Assembly: GCF_028640845.1 (NCBI RefSeq)
Contig: NC_080543.1
Span: forward strand, 4,009,959 to 4,073,958
Source of the DNA: Ahaetulla prasina
Lineage: Eukaryota; Chordata; Lepidosauria; Squamata; Colubridae
DNA: 64,000 nt
Direction of reading: 5' to 3'
The notes below the pieces were generated by a model, which was not told the origin of the DNA, ran no database searches, and saw only the letters and a list, made by a program, of their open reading frames with translations. Below are positions 53,638-63,292 of the stretch, piece by piece. The position numbers and the translations under genes were made by a program. Positions within the stretch are counted from its first letter, which is position 1. Every line of letters starts with the position of its first letter.

Positions 53638-53741
53638 TGGGAACGCCTCTGGTTCTTAATCCTCACCTTTTCTTTCTTCCTGACCCTGATCTGGTTCTAT
53701 TTTTGGTGGGAAGTTCACAACGACTACAATGAAATCAACTG
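53638..53741 (+). CDS. GDPD5: GDPD5 second coding exon (TM1 and first loop)
   Basis: This exon encodes residues 40-73 plus two bases of codon 74. The acceptor is a T/G-rich tract ending in ttcacag at 53637; the donor is CTG|gtaagt at 53742. It starts in phase 0, continuing from the previous exon, and opens with WERLWF. The hydrophobic run at residues 43-62 is the first membrane segment, followed by the loop WEVHNDYNEIN that is characteristic of GDPD5. The exon is 104 nt and ends in phase 2; the Trp74 codon is completed by the G that opens the next exon. A Penelope-like endonuclease fragment begins about 40 bp into the following intron, and a LTR-A solo LTR ends 390 bp upstream. Confidence 0.95.
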
Positions 53742-53774
53742 GTAAGTGGAAAAAAGTACTAACAGCCATCTCAT

Positions 53775-54745
53775 AACCCTTATCTTACATTGGGGAAACA
53801 AAACAGCCACTTCACAAACTCATGGCACAACATAGGAGAACAAACACTTCAAGATTAGATTCAGCAGTCCATCTGCATTTAGAAGACAAAGACCACTCGT
53901 TCAAAGACAGCAAAGTCCACATTTTGGACAGAGAGGTCTGCTGGTTTGAAAGAGAGGTCAATGAAGTCATCTATGTCAAAAATTGAACAGCCCTCATTCA
54001 ACAGAAGGGGAGGGACACGACCCTGAGGATATAGACAAACCTCCAAGTGCTTCAACGACCCTCTAAAACAGCGGTTCTCAACCTGTGGGTCATGACCCCG
54101 TTGGGGGTCGAATGACGATTTGCCAGGGGTCGCCTAAGACCATCGGAAATATGGGAAGTATACTTGTGAGTCGAAGAATCGCGCTCCAATGGTTGACTCC
54201 ACAAGCCAGCTGCAGGCTCTTCAAATCGCTGGCCGAATTCGGCTTCAGGCGCGATGAATTAAAAAAAGGAAGAAATCTTTGCTCTGATGTCTCCCTCTCA
54301 AGCCAGCTGCAGTCACTCCCAACCGCTAGCCTAATCTGGCTTCAAGCGCCATAAACTTAATAGGGGAGGAGTCTCCGCTTTAATGCCTCCGTCCTCAAGG
54401 CAATCGCAAGCAGTTCAGATCGCTAGCCAATACGGCTTCAGGCGCGATAAATTCAAAACGAAAATAATTTTACGGTTGGGGTCGCCACATCGTGGGGAAT
54501 TGTATTAAAGGGGTTGCTACATCGTGGGGAATTGTATTAAAGGGGTCGCAGCCCTATAAAGGTTGAGAACCACTGCTCTAAAAGGATGCCAATGACCAGC
54601 TGTTTGCAAGGAGTAGAAATCCTTCCCTTCCCCACCATCCAGTCAGAGTTGAAGAAGCTTCTCGGATGAGAAGCGAAACGTCTTCAAAGAAAAAAAGTCC
54701 CGTTGCCTCTTGAAAAAGCATATGACCTGGATGACGGAGAATGTC
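53775..54745 (+). pseudogene. Penelope-like element: GIY-YIG endonuclease end and 3' segment, split by SPIN
   Basis: A plus-strand frame from about 53779 to the stop at 53984-53986 encodes YIGETKQPLHKLMAQHRR, then HLHLEDKDHSFKD and DREVCWFEREVNEVIYVKN. This matches the C-terminal GIY-YIG nuclease of Penelope-like retroelements. The 3' non-coding part continues to 54068 and, after the SPIN insertion, from 54584 (ctgtttgcaaggagtagaaa, gaagaagcttctcggatgag) to about 54745. The RT portion is absent (5'-truncated). Confidence 0.82.
54069..54575 (-). mobile_element. SPIN (Space Invader) non-autonomous hAT, copy 2
   Basis: Ends cagcggttctcaacctgtgg ... aaaggttgagaaccactg with a perfect 8-bp duplication CTCTAAAA (54061-54068, 54576-54583), which fits the hAT nTnnnnAn preference. 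It is inverted relative to copy 1. A 40-bp stretch near its right end (catcgtggggaattgtatta) is duplicated. Confidence 0.94.
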
Positions 54746-55085
54746 CACAGACATAACCCTTAGCGTGCAGTGCCCCCTTTGCCAACCAGATGCCCTCCAG
54801 ATGTGGACCCTTGGAAAGGACAGGAATTGAAACCCACCAAGGGATCTGGTGAGAAGCTGCCTGAAGACGTTGGTTAAATAATAATGATAATAATATTTTT
54901 TTTAAAAAAGAATATTTGTAGCTCAGGGTTGAATGGTGGGGTTCTTGGTGCTTTCTGACCTTGATTGTTCTCTTGCAGACGCTTCATGACCCAACTAGGT
55001 AACATCATCAATGCTAGAAGTGATCATTTACTGAAGTGGTAAATAATACCCCAATCAAGGAACCACCAAGTCAATCAAACACGTA
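54746..55085. other. Probable old Penelope/LINE-derived sequence
   Basis: The text ttgattgttctcttgcagac, gcttcatgacccaactaggt, aacatcatcaatgctagaag looks repeat-like, but I cannot place it firmly. Confidence 0.35.
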
Positions 55086-55094
55086 TCTTTTCTT

Positions 55095-55240
55095 TTATGT
55101 ACACTGAGAGCATATGCACCAAGACAAATTCCTTGTGTGTCCAATCATACTTGGCCAATAAAAATTCTATTCTATTCTATTCTATTCTATTCTATTCTAT
55201 TCTATTCTATTCTATTCTATTCTATTCTATTCTATTCTAT
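55095..55240 (+). repeat. Snake1/CR1-L3-like LINE 3' end with (ATTCT)n
   Basis: atgtacactgagagcatatg, caccaagacaaattccttgt, ttggccaataaaaattctat, then about 14 ATTCT units. Confidence 0.88.
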
Positions 55241-55467
55241 ATATGTTAAACCTATTCCCATTCGGACTACTGCAACAACCCTTGAATAAGGCCAGCCTTT
55301 GAAGAGTTTTTAGGATATGTTAGGGATGTTTTTCCAGCTTTGACTTTGTTGACATTGTCAGCTCTTCCGGGAGAAATTGTGTTGGCTGCCCTTTGGCTCC
55401 AGGGCATAATTCGAAGAGACAGTTTAGCATGTAACTATGCAGTCATAAAATTCCCCCGGATGGATTG

Positions 55468-56235
55468 TGCAAATTCAGAATTTCAGGAACACAAACATGA
55501 AAGTCTTTTTTTTATTATTATTATTATTTAATTCTATGAAATTGTTTTTTCACTGAAACACATTAAAAGTCAGCGTTTTGCATTCCCCGGTCAAATGTGC
55601 AAGTTGAGAATTTCAGGAGCGCAAACATGAAAGTCTTTTTATTATTATTATCATTATTATTATTTTAATTCTGTGAAATGAATTAATTACTGAAACGCAT
55701 TAATTACTAAAACACATTAAAGTCCAGTCAGCATTCTGCACTCCAAATTCAGAATTTCAGGAGCACAAACTTGAAAGTTTGTTTTTTTTTTAATAATTTT
55801 TATTTCCATTTTCCAACATCATATTTATGTACAAAGTATTATCCATCATTAATCATTAATTTTTATTTATTACTGATTCAGGCCTGCCCGAAACTTGAAA
55901 GTCTTTTTATTGTTATTATTTTTAATTTCTATAATAGTGTTTTTTTTACTGAAACACATTAAAGTCCAGTCTGCATTCTGCATTCCGTAGTCAAATGTGC
56001 AAATTCAGAATTTCAGGGGCGCAAACATGAAAGTCTTTTTATTATTACTTTTTTAATTCTATAAAATGAATTAATTACTGAAACGCCTTAAAGTCCTGTC
56101 AGCATTCTGCGTTCCAAATTTCAGGAGCACAGACATGAAAGTCTTTTTATTTTATTTTGTTTTTAATTCTACGAAATTGTTTTTTTTACTGAAATGCATT
56201 AAAGTCCAGTCAGCATTTTGCATTCCCTGGTCAGA
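55468..56235. repeat. Degenerate tandem repeat, five units
   Basis: Landmarks aatttcaggagcacaaacat / gaaagtcttttt / actgaaacacattaaagtcc recur from starts near 55468, 55597, 55743, 55998 and 56114, i.e. units of about 115-145 bp (the third lengthened by an insertion). Confidence 0.85.
55779..55890 (-). mobile_element. Short retro-insertion with 12-bp target duplication
   Basis: A 112-bp piece starting with a T-run (a reverse poly-A) is flanked by identical aaacttgaaagt at 55767-55778 and 55891-55902, interrupting the tandem repeat. The inserted text (tttccaacatcatatttatg) is a retroposon 3' end I cannot name. Confidence 0.7.
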
Positions 56236-56590
56236 AAGACCTGCTAAACAAACTCTTTGACCTGTGTCTAAGAAACAAAGTACAGTTTTAAAACGTTCTC
56301 TACAAACAGCGGATTACGTTCTAAAAAAAAAACCAAGATTATCTGGAGGAAATGCCCCTGTGAAAAGCTGGCATCAAATAATTAGGGTGTCAGTGGAAGA
56401 AAACAGAATAATTTGCATTTTTAATGAAAGGTTTTTAAAGGAACTTGTGTTGACGCTGCTATAAATTATTGTCTGGTTCCAGGTGTTGTGCGTTTCTCAA
56501 CTTTTAAAGGATTTTAATGAGGTTTTAAAGATTTTTTTAAATTTGCTCATCCTAGGAAGAGAAAATTTGGATCTGTAGTGAGAAATGCGA
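56236..56590. other. Unassigned sequence
   Basis: No element or splice-flanked exon recognised. Confidence 0.3.
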
Positions 56591-56592
56591 GT

Positions 56593-56938
56593 ACAGGTCG
56601 TCCTCAACTTACAACCCTTTCATTTAATGACTGCTCGAAGTTACGACGACAGTGACAATAGTTGGTGACTATTTTCGACACTGTTGCAACATCGCCATAG
56701 TCACATAATCAAAATTCACTCGCTTGGCAACTGACTCGTATTTATGACGGTTGCGGTGGCCTGGGGTCATATATTCCTCTTTTGCTGCCTTCTGACAAGC
56801 AATGGGGAAGCCAGATTCACTTAACAACTGTGGCAAGAAAGGTCGTAAAATGGGGGAAAAAAATAAGTTAACAAATGTTTGGCGTAGCAACAGAAATTTT
56901 GGGCTCACTGGTGGTCGTAAATCGAGGACTAACTATAC
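56593..56938. repeat. MITE-1 copy, near full length
   Basis: acaggtcgtcctcaacttac ... ggtcgtaaatcgaggactaa, with cgcttggcaactgactcgta and aaaggtcgtaaaatggggga. Confidence 0.85.
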
Positions 56939-57179
56939 TGGCCTACTGACATGAACATTTTGGGGCTGCTGGGAGTTTTTTTCTTTTCTTTTTATAATTC
57001 CTAATCTAGTTTTATAGTTTTAGAACTTCCCGTGCTAACTGATCCTGACGTTGCCCAATTTCCCAACCCCTGCCAGCGCAGAGAAAGAATTTATTTCCGT
57101 TTAAAATGATTTGGAGGCTTCAATGAAATTTTGCTGATTCTCCTGCTGATATAAGGGAGAATCAGCATTTCTCAACCCT

Positions 57180-58095
57180 GAAAAAACCCTAAAACGTGTG
57201 GACTTCAACTCCCAGAATTCCCCAGATTAGCTAACAAAGGGGTCTGCAAATTTGGCTCTTTTAAGACTTGTGGACTTCAACTCCCAGAGTTCCTCAGCCA
57301 GCTTTGCTAGCTGAGGAACTCTGGGAGTTGAAGTCCTCAAGTTTTAAAGTTGCCAAGATTGGAGACCCCTGAGCTAACAGAATAGAGAAGGCTTTTTTGA
57401 GCCTTTCCCCATGCTGGGGAATTCTGGGAGTTGAAGTCCACACATTTTAGAGTTTTCAGGATTGAGAAACGATGATCTATCTAGGAAAGCAGTAGGGGAT
57501 ATGGCGCCTTCATAACTTGTGGACTTCAACTCCCAGATTAGCTAACACAGGGGTCTGCAAACTTGGCTCTTTTAAGACATGTGGACTTCAACTCCCAAAG
57601 TTCCTCAGCCAGCTTTGCTAGCTGAGGAACTCTGGGAGTTGAAGTCCACAAGTCTTAAAGTTGCCAAGTTTGCAGACCCCTGAGCTAACAGAATAGAGAA
57701 GGCTTTTTTGAGCCTTTCCCCATGCAGGCTGGGGAATTCTGGGAGTTGAAGTCCACACATTTTAGAGTTTTCAAGGTTGAGAAACGCTGATCTATCTAAG
57801 TAGGGAATACGGCGCCTTCATGACTTGTGGACTTCAACTCCCAGAATTCCCCAGATTAGCTAACAGATTAGAGAAGGCTTTTTTTTCCAAGTAGAGTACA
57901 TCCTGGCTAGGGAATTCTGGGAGTTGAAGTTCCCCTGTTTTTTAGGTCTGGTCTACCTAGGACAGAGGTGGGGAACCATGGCCCCTTGGTGACTTGTGGA
58001 CTTCAACTCCCAGAATTCCTGTCAGCATGGCTGGCTCAGGAATTCTGGGACTTGAAGTCCACAAGTCATAAAAGGGCCATAGTTCCCCAGCCAAA
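57180..58095. repeat. MITE-2 cluster with local tandem duplication
   Basis: At least eight arms of the type gacttcaactcccagaattc or its complement. A block of about 315 bp (57180-57497) recurs at 57500-57810, including the spacer ttttttgagcctttccccat, and a partial third copy follows to 57885. A final stand-alone palindrome is at 57963-58092. Confidence 0.82.
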
Positions 58096-58104
58096 ATAAT
58101 ATTT

Positions 58105-58330
58105 TCCCCAAAAATAAGACCGGGTCTTATATTAATGTTCGCTCCAAAAGGCTTATTTAGGGCTTATTTTTTCGGTTAGGTCTTATTTTCAGGGAAATAC
58201 GGTACTAAATCTGGTTGACTATCTTAACCGGGGCTTGTTTTTGGAGTAGGGTTTATATTATGAGCATCCTGAAAAATCATGCTAGGGATTATTTTCCGCT
58301 TGGGTCTTATTTTCGGGAAAAGATGGTAGA
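58105..58330. repeat. MITE with ends tttccctgaaaataagac-like
   Basis: ccccaaaaataagaccgggt ... ttattttcagggaaatacgg, then a second, diverged half (gggtcttattttcgggaaaa). Same type as a widespread vertebrate MITE. No clear target duplication. Confidence 0.6.
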
Positions 58331-58344
58331 AAGTAAGAAAATTC

Positions 58345-58415
58345 CTGTCGTGGGCAGAGGGTTGGACTAGATGACCTCCAAGGACTCTTCTCCTCCTGTC
58401 ATTCTATGATTTATG
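58345..58415 (+). repeat. CR1 LINE 3' end remnant
   Basis: gggcagagggttggactaga, tgacctccaaggactcttct. Confidence 0.7.
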
Positions 58416-58435
58416 CACATTGGCCAGATCTTCCC

Positions 58436-58622
58436 TGTTATGTTCGGGAAGTAACGAGGCTGGAGACCAGGGTAGTGACAACAGCTCTTTAATATAGGGT
58501 GAACCCAGCAACAGGCTGGGGCTAAAACCTCTCCTTTTATACAGTTCTGCTGGAGGCTTCGTCCAATCAAGCGTGCTGATTTCCGCTCAAATATTTAAAG
58601 GCACAACTGTTAATACATAACA
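58436..58622 (-). repeat. Gypsy 3' LTR
   Basis: 187 bp, nearly identical to the 5' LTR. It is preceded on the minus strand by a polypurine tract GGGAGGGAGGAG (58623-58634). Confidence 0.93.
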
Positions 58623-58634
58623 CTCCTCCCTCCC
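58623..58634 (-). promoter_or_regulatory. Gypsy polypurine tract
   Basis: GGGAGGGAGGAG abuts the 3' LTR on the minus strand, the normal plus-strand priming site. Confidence 0.75.
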
Positions 58635-58689
58635 AGAAAACACTTGGTCTTATTTACATATTTATTTACATGTTATTTTTTCGACGTAG

Positions 58690-60025
58690 TCACGCAAATA
58701 ACCTGGGCCTCTCTAGTTCTTTCTGACCTCGCGGTTCAGTTCTGGGTGGTGTTTTGAGCTGGTCGGAGGGGCTGTTTTCTCCTCCCAGCTCTTTCTCTAG
58801 GCCATCGGGCTCTGGATTATTGGCCGACTCTTTTTCTTGGCCATCCGGCCTTGGATTAATTTTGGAATTTTCCTTGCTGTTTCCCTCGGGGACCTGATGG
58901 CGTCGCTGGAACTCTGGGACCTCAGCTAAGTCTTGCGCCTCCCCCGGGTCATTGTCAGCTGTGGATTCAAAGTGGTATTGGTCATTACCTGTCTCTGTTG
59001 GTTTGGTTTGGTCAGTTATTCGTTTCCTTAACTGATCTATGTGGCGCCGCCACACTCGGTTGTCTGGTAGCTCTACCACGTACGATTTTGGCCCTGTTAC
59101 TTTCGTTACTTGTCCGGCGACCCAACTCGGGCCGTCCCCATAGTTTCGGGCCCACACCCGGTCGCCTATGCTCATTTCTCTTGTTTTTTCTAGCTCCCCC
59201 TTGTAACCCTCGGGTGTGTAATGGGGGTTCAAACGGTCAAGTGGGCACCGGAGTTTTCGTCCCATTAGCAATTCGGCTGGGCTTTTTCCCGTGGCTGTGC
59301 TTGGGGTTCTGTGCTGGACGCCAGGAAAAAGTCTATTTTCGTTGCCAGTCACCTGGCTTGAGCCTGACAATGCCTCCTTAGCGCCCGGACGGAACGCCTG
59401 CAAGGCCATTCGACGCAGGGTGGAAAGGTGCAGAGAGGGCATGTCGGATGCCTTCCTCTGCCAGGTACTCTTCAAACTGGGCTGCCGTGAATGGGGCCCA
59501 TTGTCGGACACCAGAGTGTCCGCAACCCGTGAGTTGCGAATAGGTGGCGAGGGTTGCGATTACTGCTTCGCTGTGGTGGACTTCATAAGTATGATCTCTA
59601 ACCATTTGGAAAATGCGCCCACCACCACTAGGAACGTTTGGCCGTGAAAGGGGCCAGCAAAGTCAATGTGGATTCTTGACCAAGGCCCTTGGGGCTTTTC
59701 CCATTCTCTGACTGGGGCCGTTGGGGGTAGCGGTCTGGACTCTTGGCAAGCTTGGCATTTCCCTACCCTCTCGGCAATCTCTGCGTCCATGAGTGGCCAC
59801 CATACATAGCTTCTAGCTAACCCCTTCATCCTTACGATGCCTGGGTGACCCTCGTGGAGGAGGTCCAATACCTTGCCCCTTAACTTAGCAGGAATTATCA
59901 CACGATCACCCCATAACAGGCACCCCCCTTGAGCCGAGAGCTCATCACGTTTCTTAACAAATTCTTTGAACCGTTCGCCCGGCGCAGCGGGCCACCCTCT
60001 CTCTGTACCCAACCGAGTACAGTCC
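58690..60025 (-). pseudogene. Gypsy integrase, frameshifted
   Basis: The zinc-binding region (LHEGHPGIVRMKGLARSYVW ... KCQACQ) and first core Asp (RIHIDFAGPF) are in 59560-60020. The SDNGP second-Asp motif occurs near 59505, and FHPASNGLAG near 59400 shows the catalytic-Glu region in a disturbed frame. A C-terminal segment (58690-59340) has IGDRVWARNYGDGP and GPKSYVVELPDNRVWRRHID, a GPY/F-type module, then a long hydrophilic tail. The integrase is not intact. Confidence 0.82.
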
Positions 60026-60330
60026 TTAACACAATGTCCCGCATGATGCCCGAGCCACTTCCTTTGATGTGACTGGGCCAGAGTCCAACGAGTCAATAAG
60101 GAGGATGGGTGTCCCCGGAGTGGGGTCTTCGGTCGCCCCTGGCAGTGGGCATCGGCTCAATGCGTCTGCATGCCCCACTTCTTTCCCCGGTCGATGCTGC
60201 AGCTTGTATGAGTAAGCGGCTAAAAATATAGTCCATCGAGTCAAACGTGGCGCAAGAGCCACAGGCGCTTGGCGGTCGCCAGCCAGTAATCCCAGTAACG
60301 GTCTGTGGTCAGTCACGATTTCAAAATTCG
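60026..60330 (-). pseudogene. Gypsy RNase H segment
   Basis: Contains TDHRPLLGLL, LTRWTIFLAAYSYKLQHRPG and GHADALSRCP, typical of the Ty3/Gypsy RNase H domain. The N-terminal half is in other frames around 60330-60600. Confidence 0.82.
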
Positions 60331-61380
60331 CCCAAAGACATACTCATGGAATTTTTGACCCTGATACAATGGCTAATGCTTCTTTGTCTAATTGGCTGTA
60401 GTTCCTCTCTGGGAGGACATCGCTAGAGTAGAACGCTATAGGGGCTTCTGTGCCGTTTGGAAGCCTATGGCTGAGTACAGCCCCCACCCCATAAGGGGAC
60501 GCATCGCAAACCAGCACTAGGGGTAGTGAGTCGTGATATTGGATAAGCAGGCTATCACTTGAGAGCAGGTTCTTGACTGCCTCAAAAGCCCTATTTTCTG
60601 ACTTTCCCCAAGACCAAACAGTATTTTTCCCTAAGAGCCTATGCAGCGGTTCCGCAACGGTTGCTTTGTTCTTTAAAAGACCGTAAAATTAACCAATCCC
60701 AGGAATGCCTGCAGCTCTGCTTTGTTTTTGGGCGCTGGAGCCTTCCTAATTGCCTTAACTTTGCTCTCAGTAGGGTGAATTCCTTTCTTGTCTATCCGGT
60801 AGCCCAAGAAATCGACCGATTCGACCCCTATCTGACATTTATTTGTCTTGACTTTTAATCCGGCTGTCCGGAAAATGCTCAAGACCTTTCTTAACCGCTC
60901 CCCAATTCCTCCATGTTTTCCCTGAAATTAGGACATCATCAAGTAGGAACTACCCCAGGAGCCCTTGCAGTAGTCGTTCCATCAGGTTTTGAACAACCCT
61001 GGTGCCACACTAACCCCAAATTGCAATCGGTGCACTTGAATGCCCCCTGTGCGCACAATCGCTTGGGCTTCGCCAGCGGGCGTCTACTGGCAGTTGTTGG
61101 TAGGCTTGGGCCAAGTCTAACTTGCAAAGACTTGCCTTGCCCCAAGGAGTGCAATAAATGTTGCACCACGGAACTGGCACGCTTTTCTGTAAGGCTTTGT
61201 TAAGCGTCGCCTTGTAGTCAGCGCAAATTCTAATTGACCCGTCCGATTTGATGGGGTGACGATTGCCTCCCACTTTGCGTGATCGACTGGCACCAAGACC
61301 CCTGATTTATGAGCTTGTCCAGCTCCTTATCAATTTTGGTTTTAGGGCAAGGGACCTCCTCGCCTTAAGCCTAATGGGGG
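60330..61380 (-). pseudogene. Gypsy reverse transcriptase, frameshifted
   Basis: Segment 61010-61273 holds KSDGSIRICADYK and motif A LCKLDLAQAYQQLPV (catalytic Asp codon near 61117). The LLDDV motif C codons lie at 60935-60940 in a different frame. Segment 60673-60882 holds TNKCQIGVESVDFLGYRID. At least two frame changes lie between, so the enzyme is not encoded intact. Confidence 0.85.
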
Positions 61381-61850
61381 CTACCTGGGGTCTAAGTTGA
61401 AGGAAATAGGGGTCCCCTTGTACTTGCCCAGGCAGTCCTTGAAGACATCTTCGAACTCGTTAAAGAGAATGTCTTTCAAATTGCAGTCACTTCTGTAGAT
61501 GCCAGTCACTCCCATGCCCAGGGCACGAAACCAGTCTAGTCCCAACAGACTGGGCAGAGTTCCTTCGACGATCGTGATGGGCAGGGTCTTTATGAGGGCC
61601 GACTGACTCGGACGGAGGTGGTCCCTCGAACAGGGATGCGATTCCCTGGTAGTCGTGCACTCTGTAGCTGTGCTTGCAGATGGCGCTGACGGACGGCAGC
61701 GACTTGCCAGGGTGTCCCAGGACATGATGGTGATCGCTGATCCCGTGTCCACTTCAAGCCTGCACCGTACTCTCGATCTTGGGCTTTGTAAAAATCTTCT
61801 TTCCACTTTGGTTGAGGCGCGCCTATAATGACAGTCGCTTTGGTTAGACT
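61381..61850 (-). pseudogene. Gypsy protease and start of RT
   Basis: The aspartic protease active site DTGSA lies at 61738-61749 in VDTGSAITIMSWDT, followed by a flap-like region and LLGLDWFRALGM. The frame continues into the RT entry (NEFEDVFKDCLGKYKGT). It reads open with the zinc knuckle upstream in one segment (61381-62040). Confidence 0.82.
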
Positions 61851-62720
61851 GCGCCTTTCTTGTTTGAACCAATCGCGGGCCGCCTTCCGGTTCCGCGCTT
61901 TGATTGGCCGATTTGAATTTTCGGCGGGAAGGTTGGGCCGCTCTGCAAACCTGAGCTAAGTGTCCTTTCTTCCCACACCGCCGGCATGTTGCGTCTTTAA
62001 ACCTGCAGCGTTGGCGCTGATGTGCCTCCGGCTTCCGCACTCGCCACGGTCCTCCGTGTCGCTTTCTCGGTCCGGCAGACCCTTCCTCATCCTCGCCTCA
62101 CCTTCGGATTCGGACTGAATCTCCTCCTGGTGTACTGGCGTTGGCCTTGCGCCGCCTTGGATTGAAGAGGCTTTTGCAGAGTCTCTGCTGCTTTAGTAGA
62201 CATTTCGTGTGCTCTGGCCTCGCCCAGAGCGGTGGCTAGTGTCAGGTTGCTCCTGGCTAGCAGTCGCCGCCGAGGCGGATGTCCTTGACCCCTCGGATGA
62301 GTTGCTCAAGTAGCACCGCCTAAGTCTCGGTATCCGCAGTCCTTGGACGCTCTTCAAAGCGGCCATGTAGTCACCGATGGACTCGCCTCCATCTGTCTCG
62401 TTCTCCAATTCAAACCGCTGCACGATTTGGACGGCGTCGGTGCGAAATGGTTCTTCAGCAAAGTCTGCAGAGTCGGCCACGATACCGATTGTATCGGCGT
62501 TGGCTCTGCCAGGGCTTCCGCAATCTCGATTACCTCCGGCCCGCAATGGCTTAGGAAGTAAGCCCGCTTGGGGTTAACAGGGATCCCTGTAGTTCGTTGG
62601 CTTCTAGAAAGCTTTCAAACGGGTCATATATGTTCCCCATTTCTCCTTGCCCGGGTTGTACGGTGCGGGTGGCGTGTTTGCCATTTCCGCGTGTCTGCCC
62701 TGAGTTTGCTGGGTTCGGAA
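61850..62720 (-). pseudogene. Gypsy gag remnant with CCHC zinc knuckle
   Basis: The minus strand has broken frames. One (62193-62546) is a capsid-like stretch with FELENETDGGESIGDYMAAL. The nucleocapsid motif CRRCGKKGHLAQVC (C-X2-C-X4-H-X4-C) lies at 61945-61986. Stops and frame shifts separate the two pieces, so no intact gag is encoded. Confidence 0.8.
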
Positions 62721-62763
62721 CTAGCGTGCTTCAGCTCGGTTCTGGTTCTCCTTTAGCCTCGAT

Positions 62764-62781
62764 ATCCCATCCTCGTCGCCA
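62764..62781 (-). promoter_or_regulatory. Gypsy primer-binding site
   Basis: On the minus strand, TGGCGACGAGGATGGGAT begins one base after the 5' LTR, opening with the TGG expected of a tRNA 3' CCA complement. The tRNA is not identified. Confidence 0.65.
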
Positions 62782-62782
62782 A

Positions 62783-62972
62783 TGTTATGTTCGGGAAGTA
62801 ACGAGGCTGGAGACCAGGGTAGTGACAACAGCTCTTTAATATAGGGTGAACCCAGCAACAGGCTGGGGCTAAAACCTCTCCTTTTATACAGTTCTGCTGG
62901 AGGCTTCGTCCAATCAGCAACGTGCTGATTTCCCGCTCAAATATTTAAAGGCACAACTGTTAATACATAACA
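62783..62972 (-). repeat. Gypsy 5' LTR
   Basis: 190 bp. On the minus strand it carries a TATA-like tataaaagg (62880-62888), an attggac/CCAAT-type box just upstream and an attaaa polyadenylation-like box. It differs from the 3' LTR only by small indels (aatcagcaacgtg/aatcaagcgtg; tttcccgc/tttccgc). Confidence 0.93.
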
Positions 62973-63035
62973 TTCCCTGACATTAAAGTGATTGCATTTA
63001 ATTTTTTTTTTTAATTCCCTCCCTTCCCTCTTCAG

Positions 63036-63129
63036 GTTTTTATATAATAGAATGGGATACTGGAGTGATTGGTCCATTCCTATACTGGTTACGACGGCTG
63101 CTGGCTTCATTTACATCACAGCTCTACTG
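63036..63129 (+). CDS. GDPD5: GDPD5 third coding exon (loop and start of TM2)
   Basis: This exon completes Trp74 and encodes residues 75-105. It opens FLYNRMGYWSDWS, a highly conserved GDPD5 loop, and then enters a hydrophobic stretch from about residue 87 that is the start of the second membrane segment. The acceptor is a T/C tract ending ttcag at 63035, and the donor is CTG|gtaagt at 63130. It leaves in phase 0, so the next exon lies beyond the window. The catalytic GDPD domain comes later in the protein and is not in this window. The right LTR of a Ty3/Gypsy insertion ends only 63 bp upstream, so the insertion abuts the branch-point/pyrimidine-tract region. Confidence 0.95.
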
Positions 63130-63290
63130 GTAAGTTTTGAACTCAGGATCTCTGGTGGGTTTTGTCAAAGGTTACATGACGGTCTGATATTTGCCTTCTG
63201 AATAAAATAGGCCAGCTTTTCTTCTTGCAATAAAAAATATTTTTATTGGATTTTTAAGTAAGGGGGATAAAGTTTTTGTTTTGATAGATT
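63130..63290. other. Start of the following GDPD5 intron, unassigned
   Basis: Donor gtaagt at 63130, then no recognisable element until a MITE-1 scrap near 63295. Confidence 0.5.
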
Positions 63291-63292
63291 TT

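Larger units (their letters stand above)
58436..62972 (-). mobile_element. Ty3/Gypsy LTR retrotransposon, structurally complete, coding region broken
   Basis: Two near-identical LTRs (58436-58622 and 62783-62972) begin TGTTATG and end CATAACA, with an exact 5-bp duplication TTCCC outside (58431-58435, 62973-62977). On the minus strand the order is gag, zinc knuckle, protease, RT, RNase H, integrase, the Ty3/Gypsy order. Integrase and RNase H text resembles the Mag/K02A2.6-like group. Several frame changes break the coding sequence. The element is 63 bp from a GDPD5 exon and in antisense. Confidence 0.92.

Noticed and set aside
53775..53986. Retained intron coding extension of GDPD5 exon 3
   Set aside because: The open frame is a Penelope GIY-YIG fragment; the exon has a clean gtaagt donor and joins the next exon in phase.
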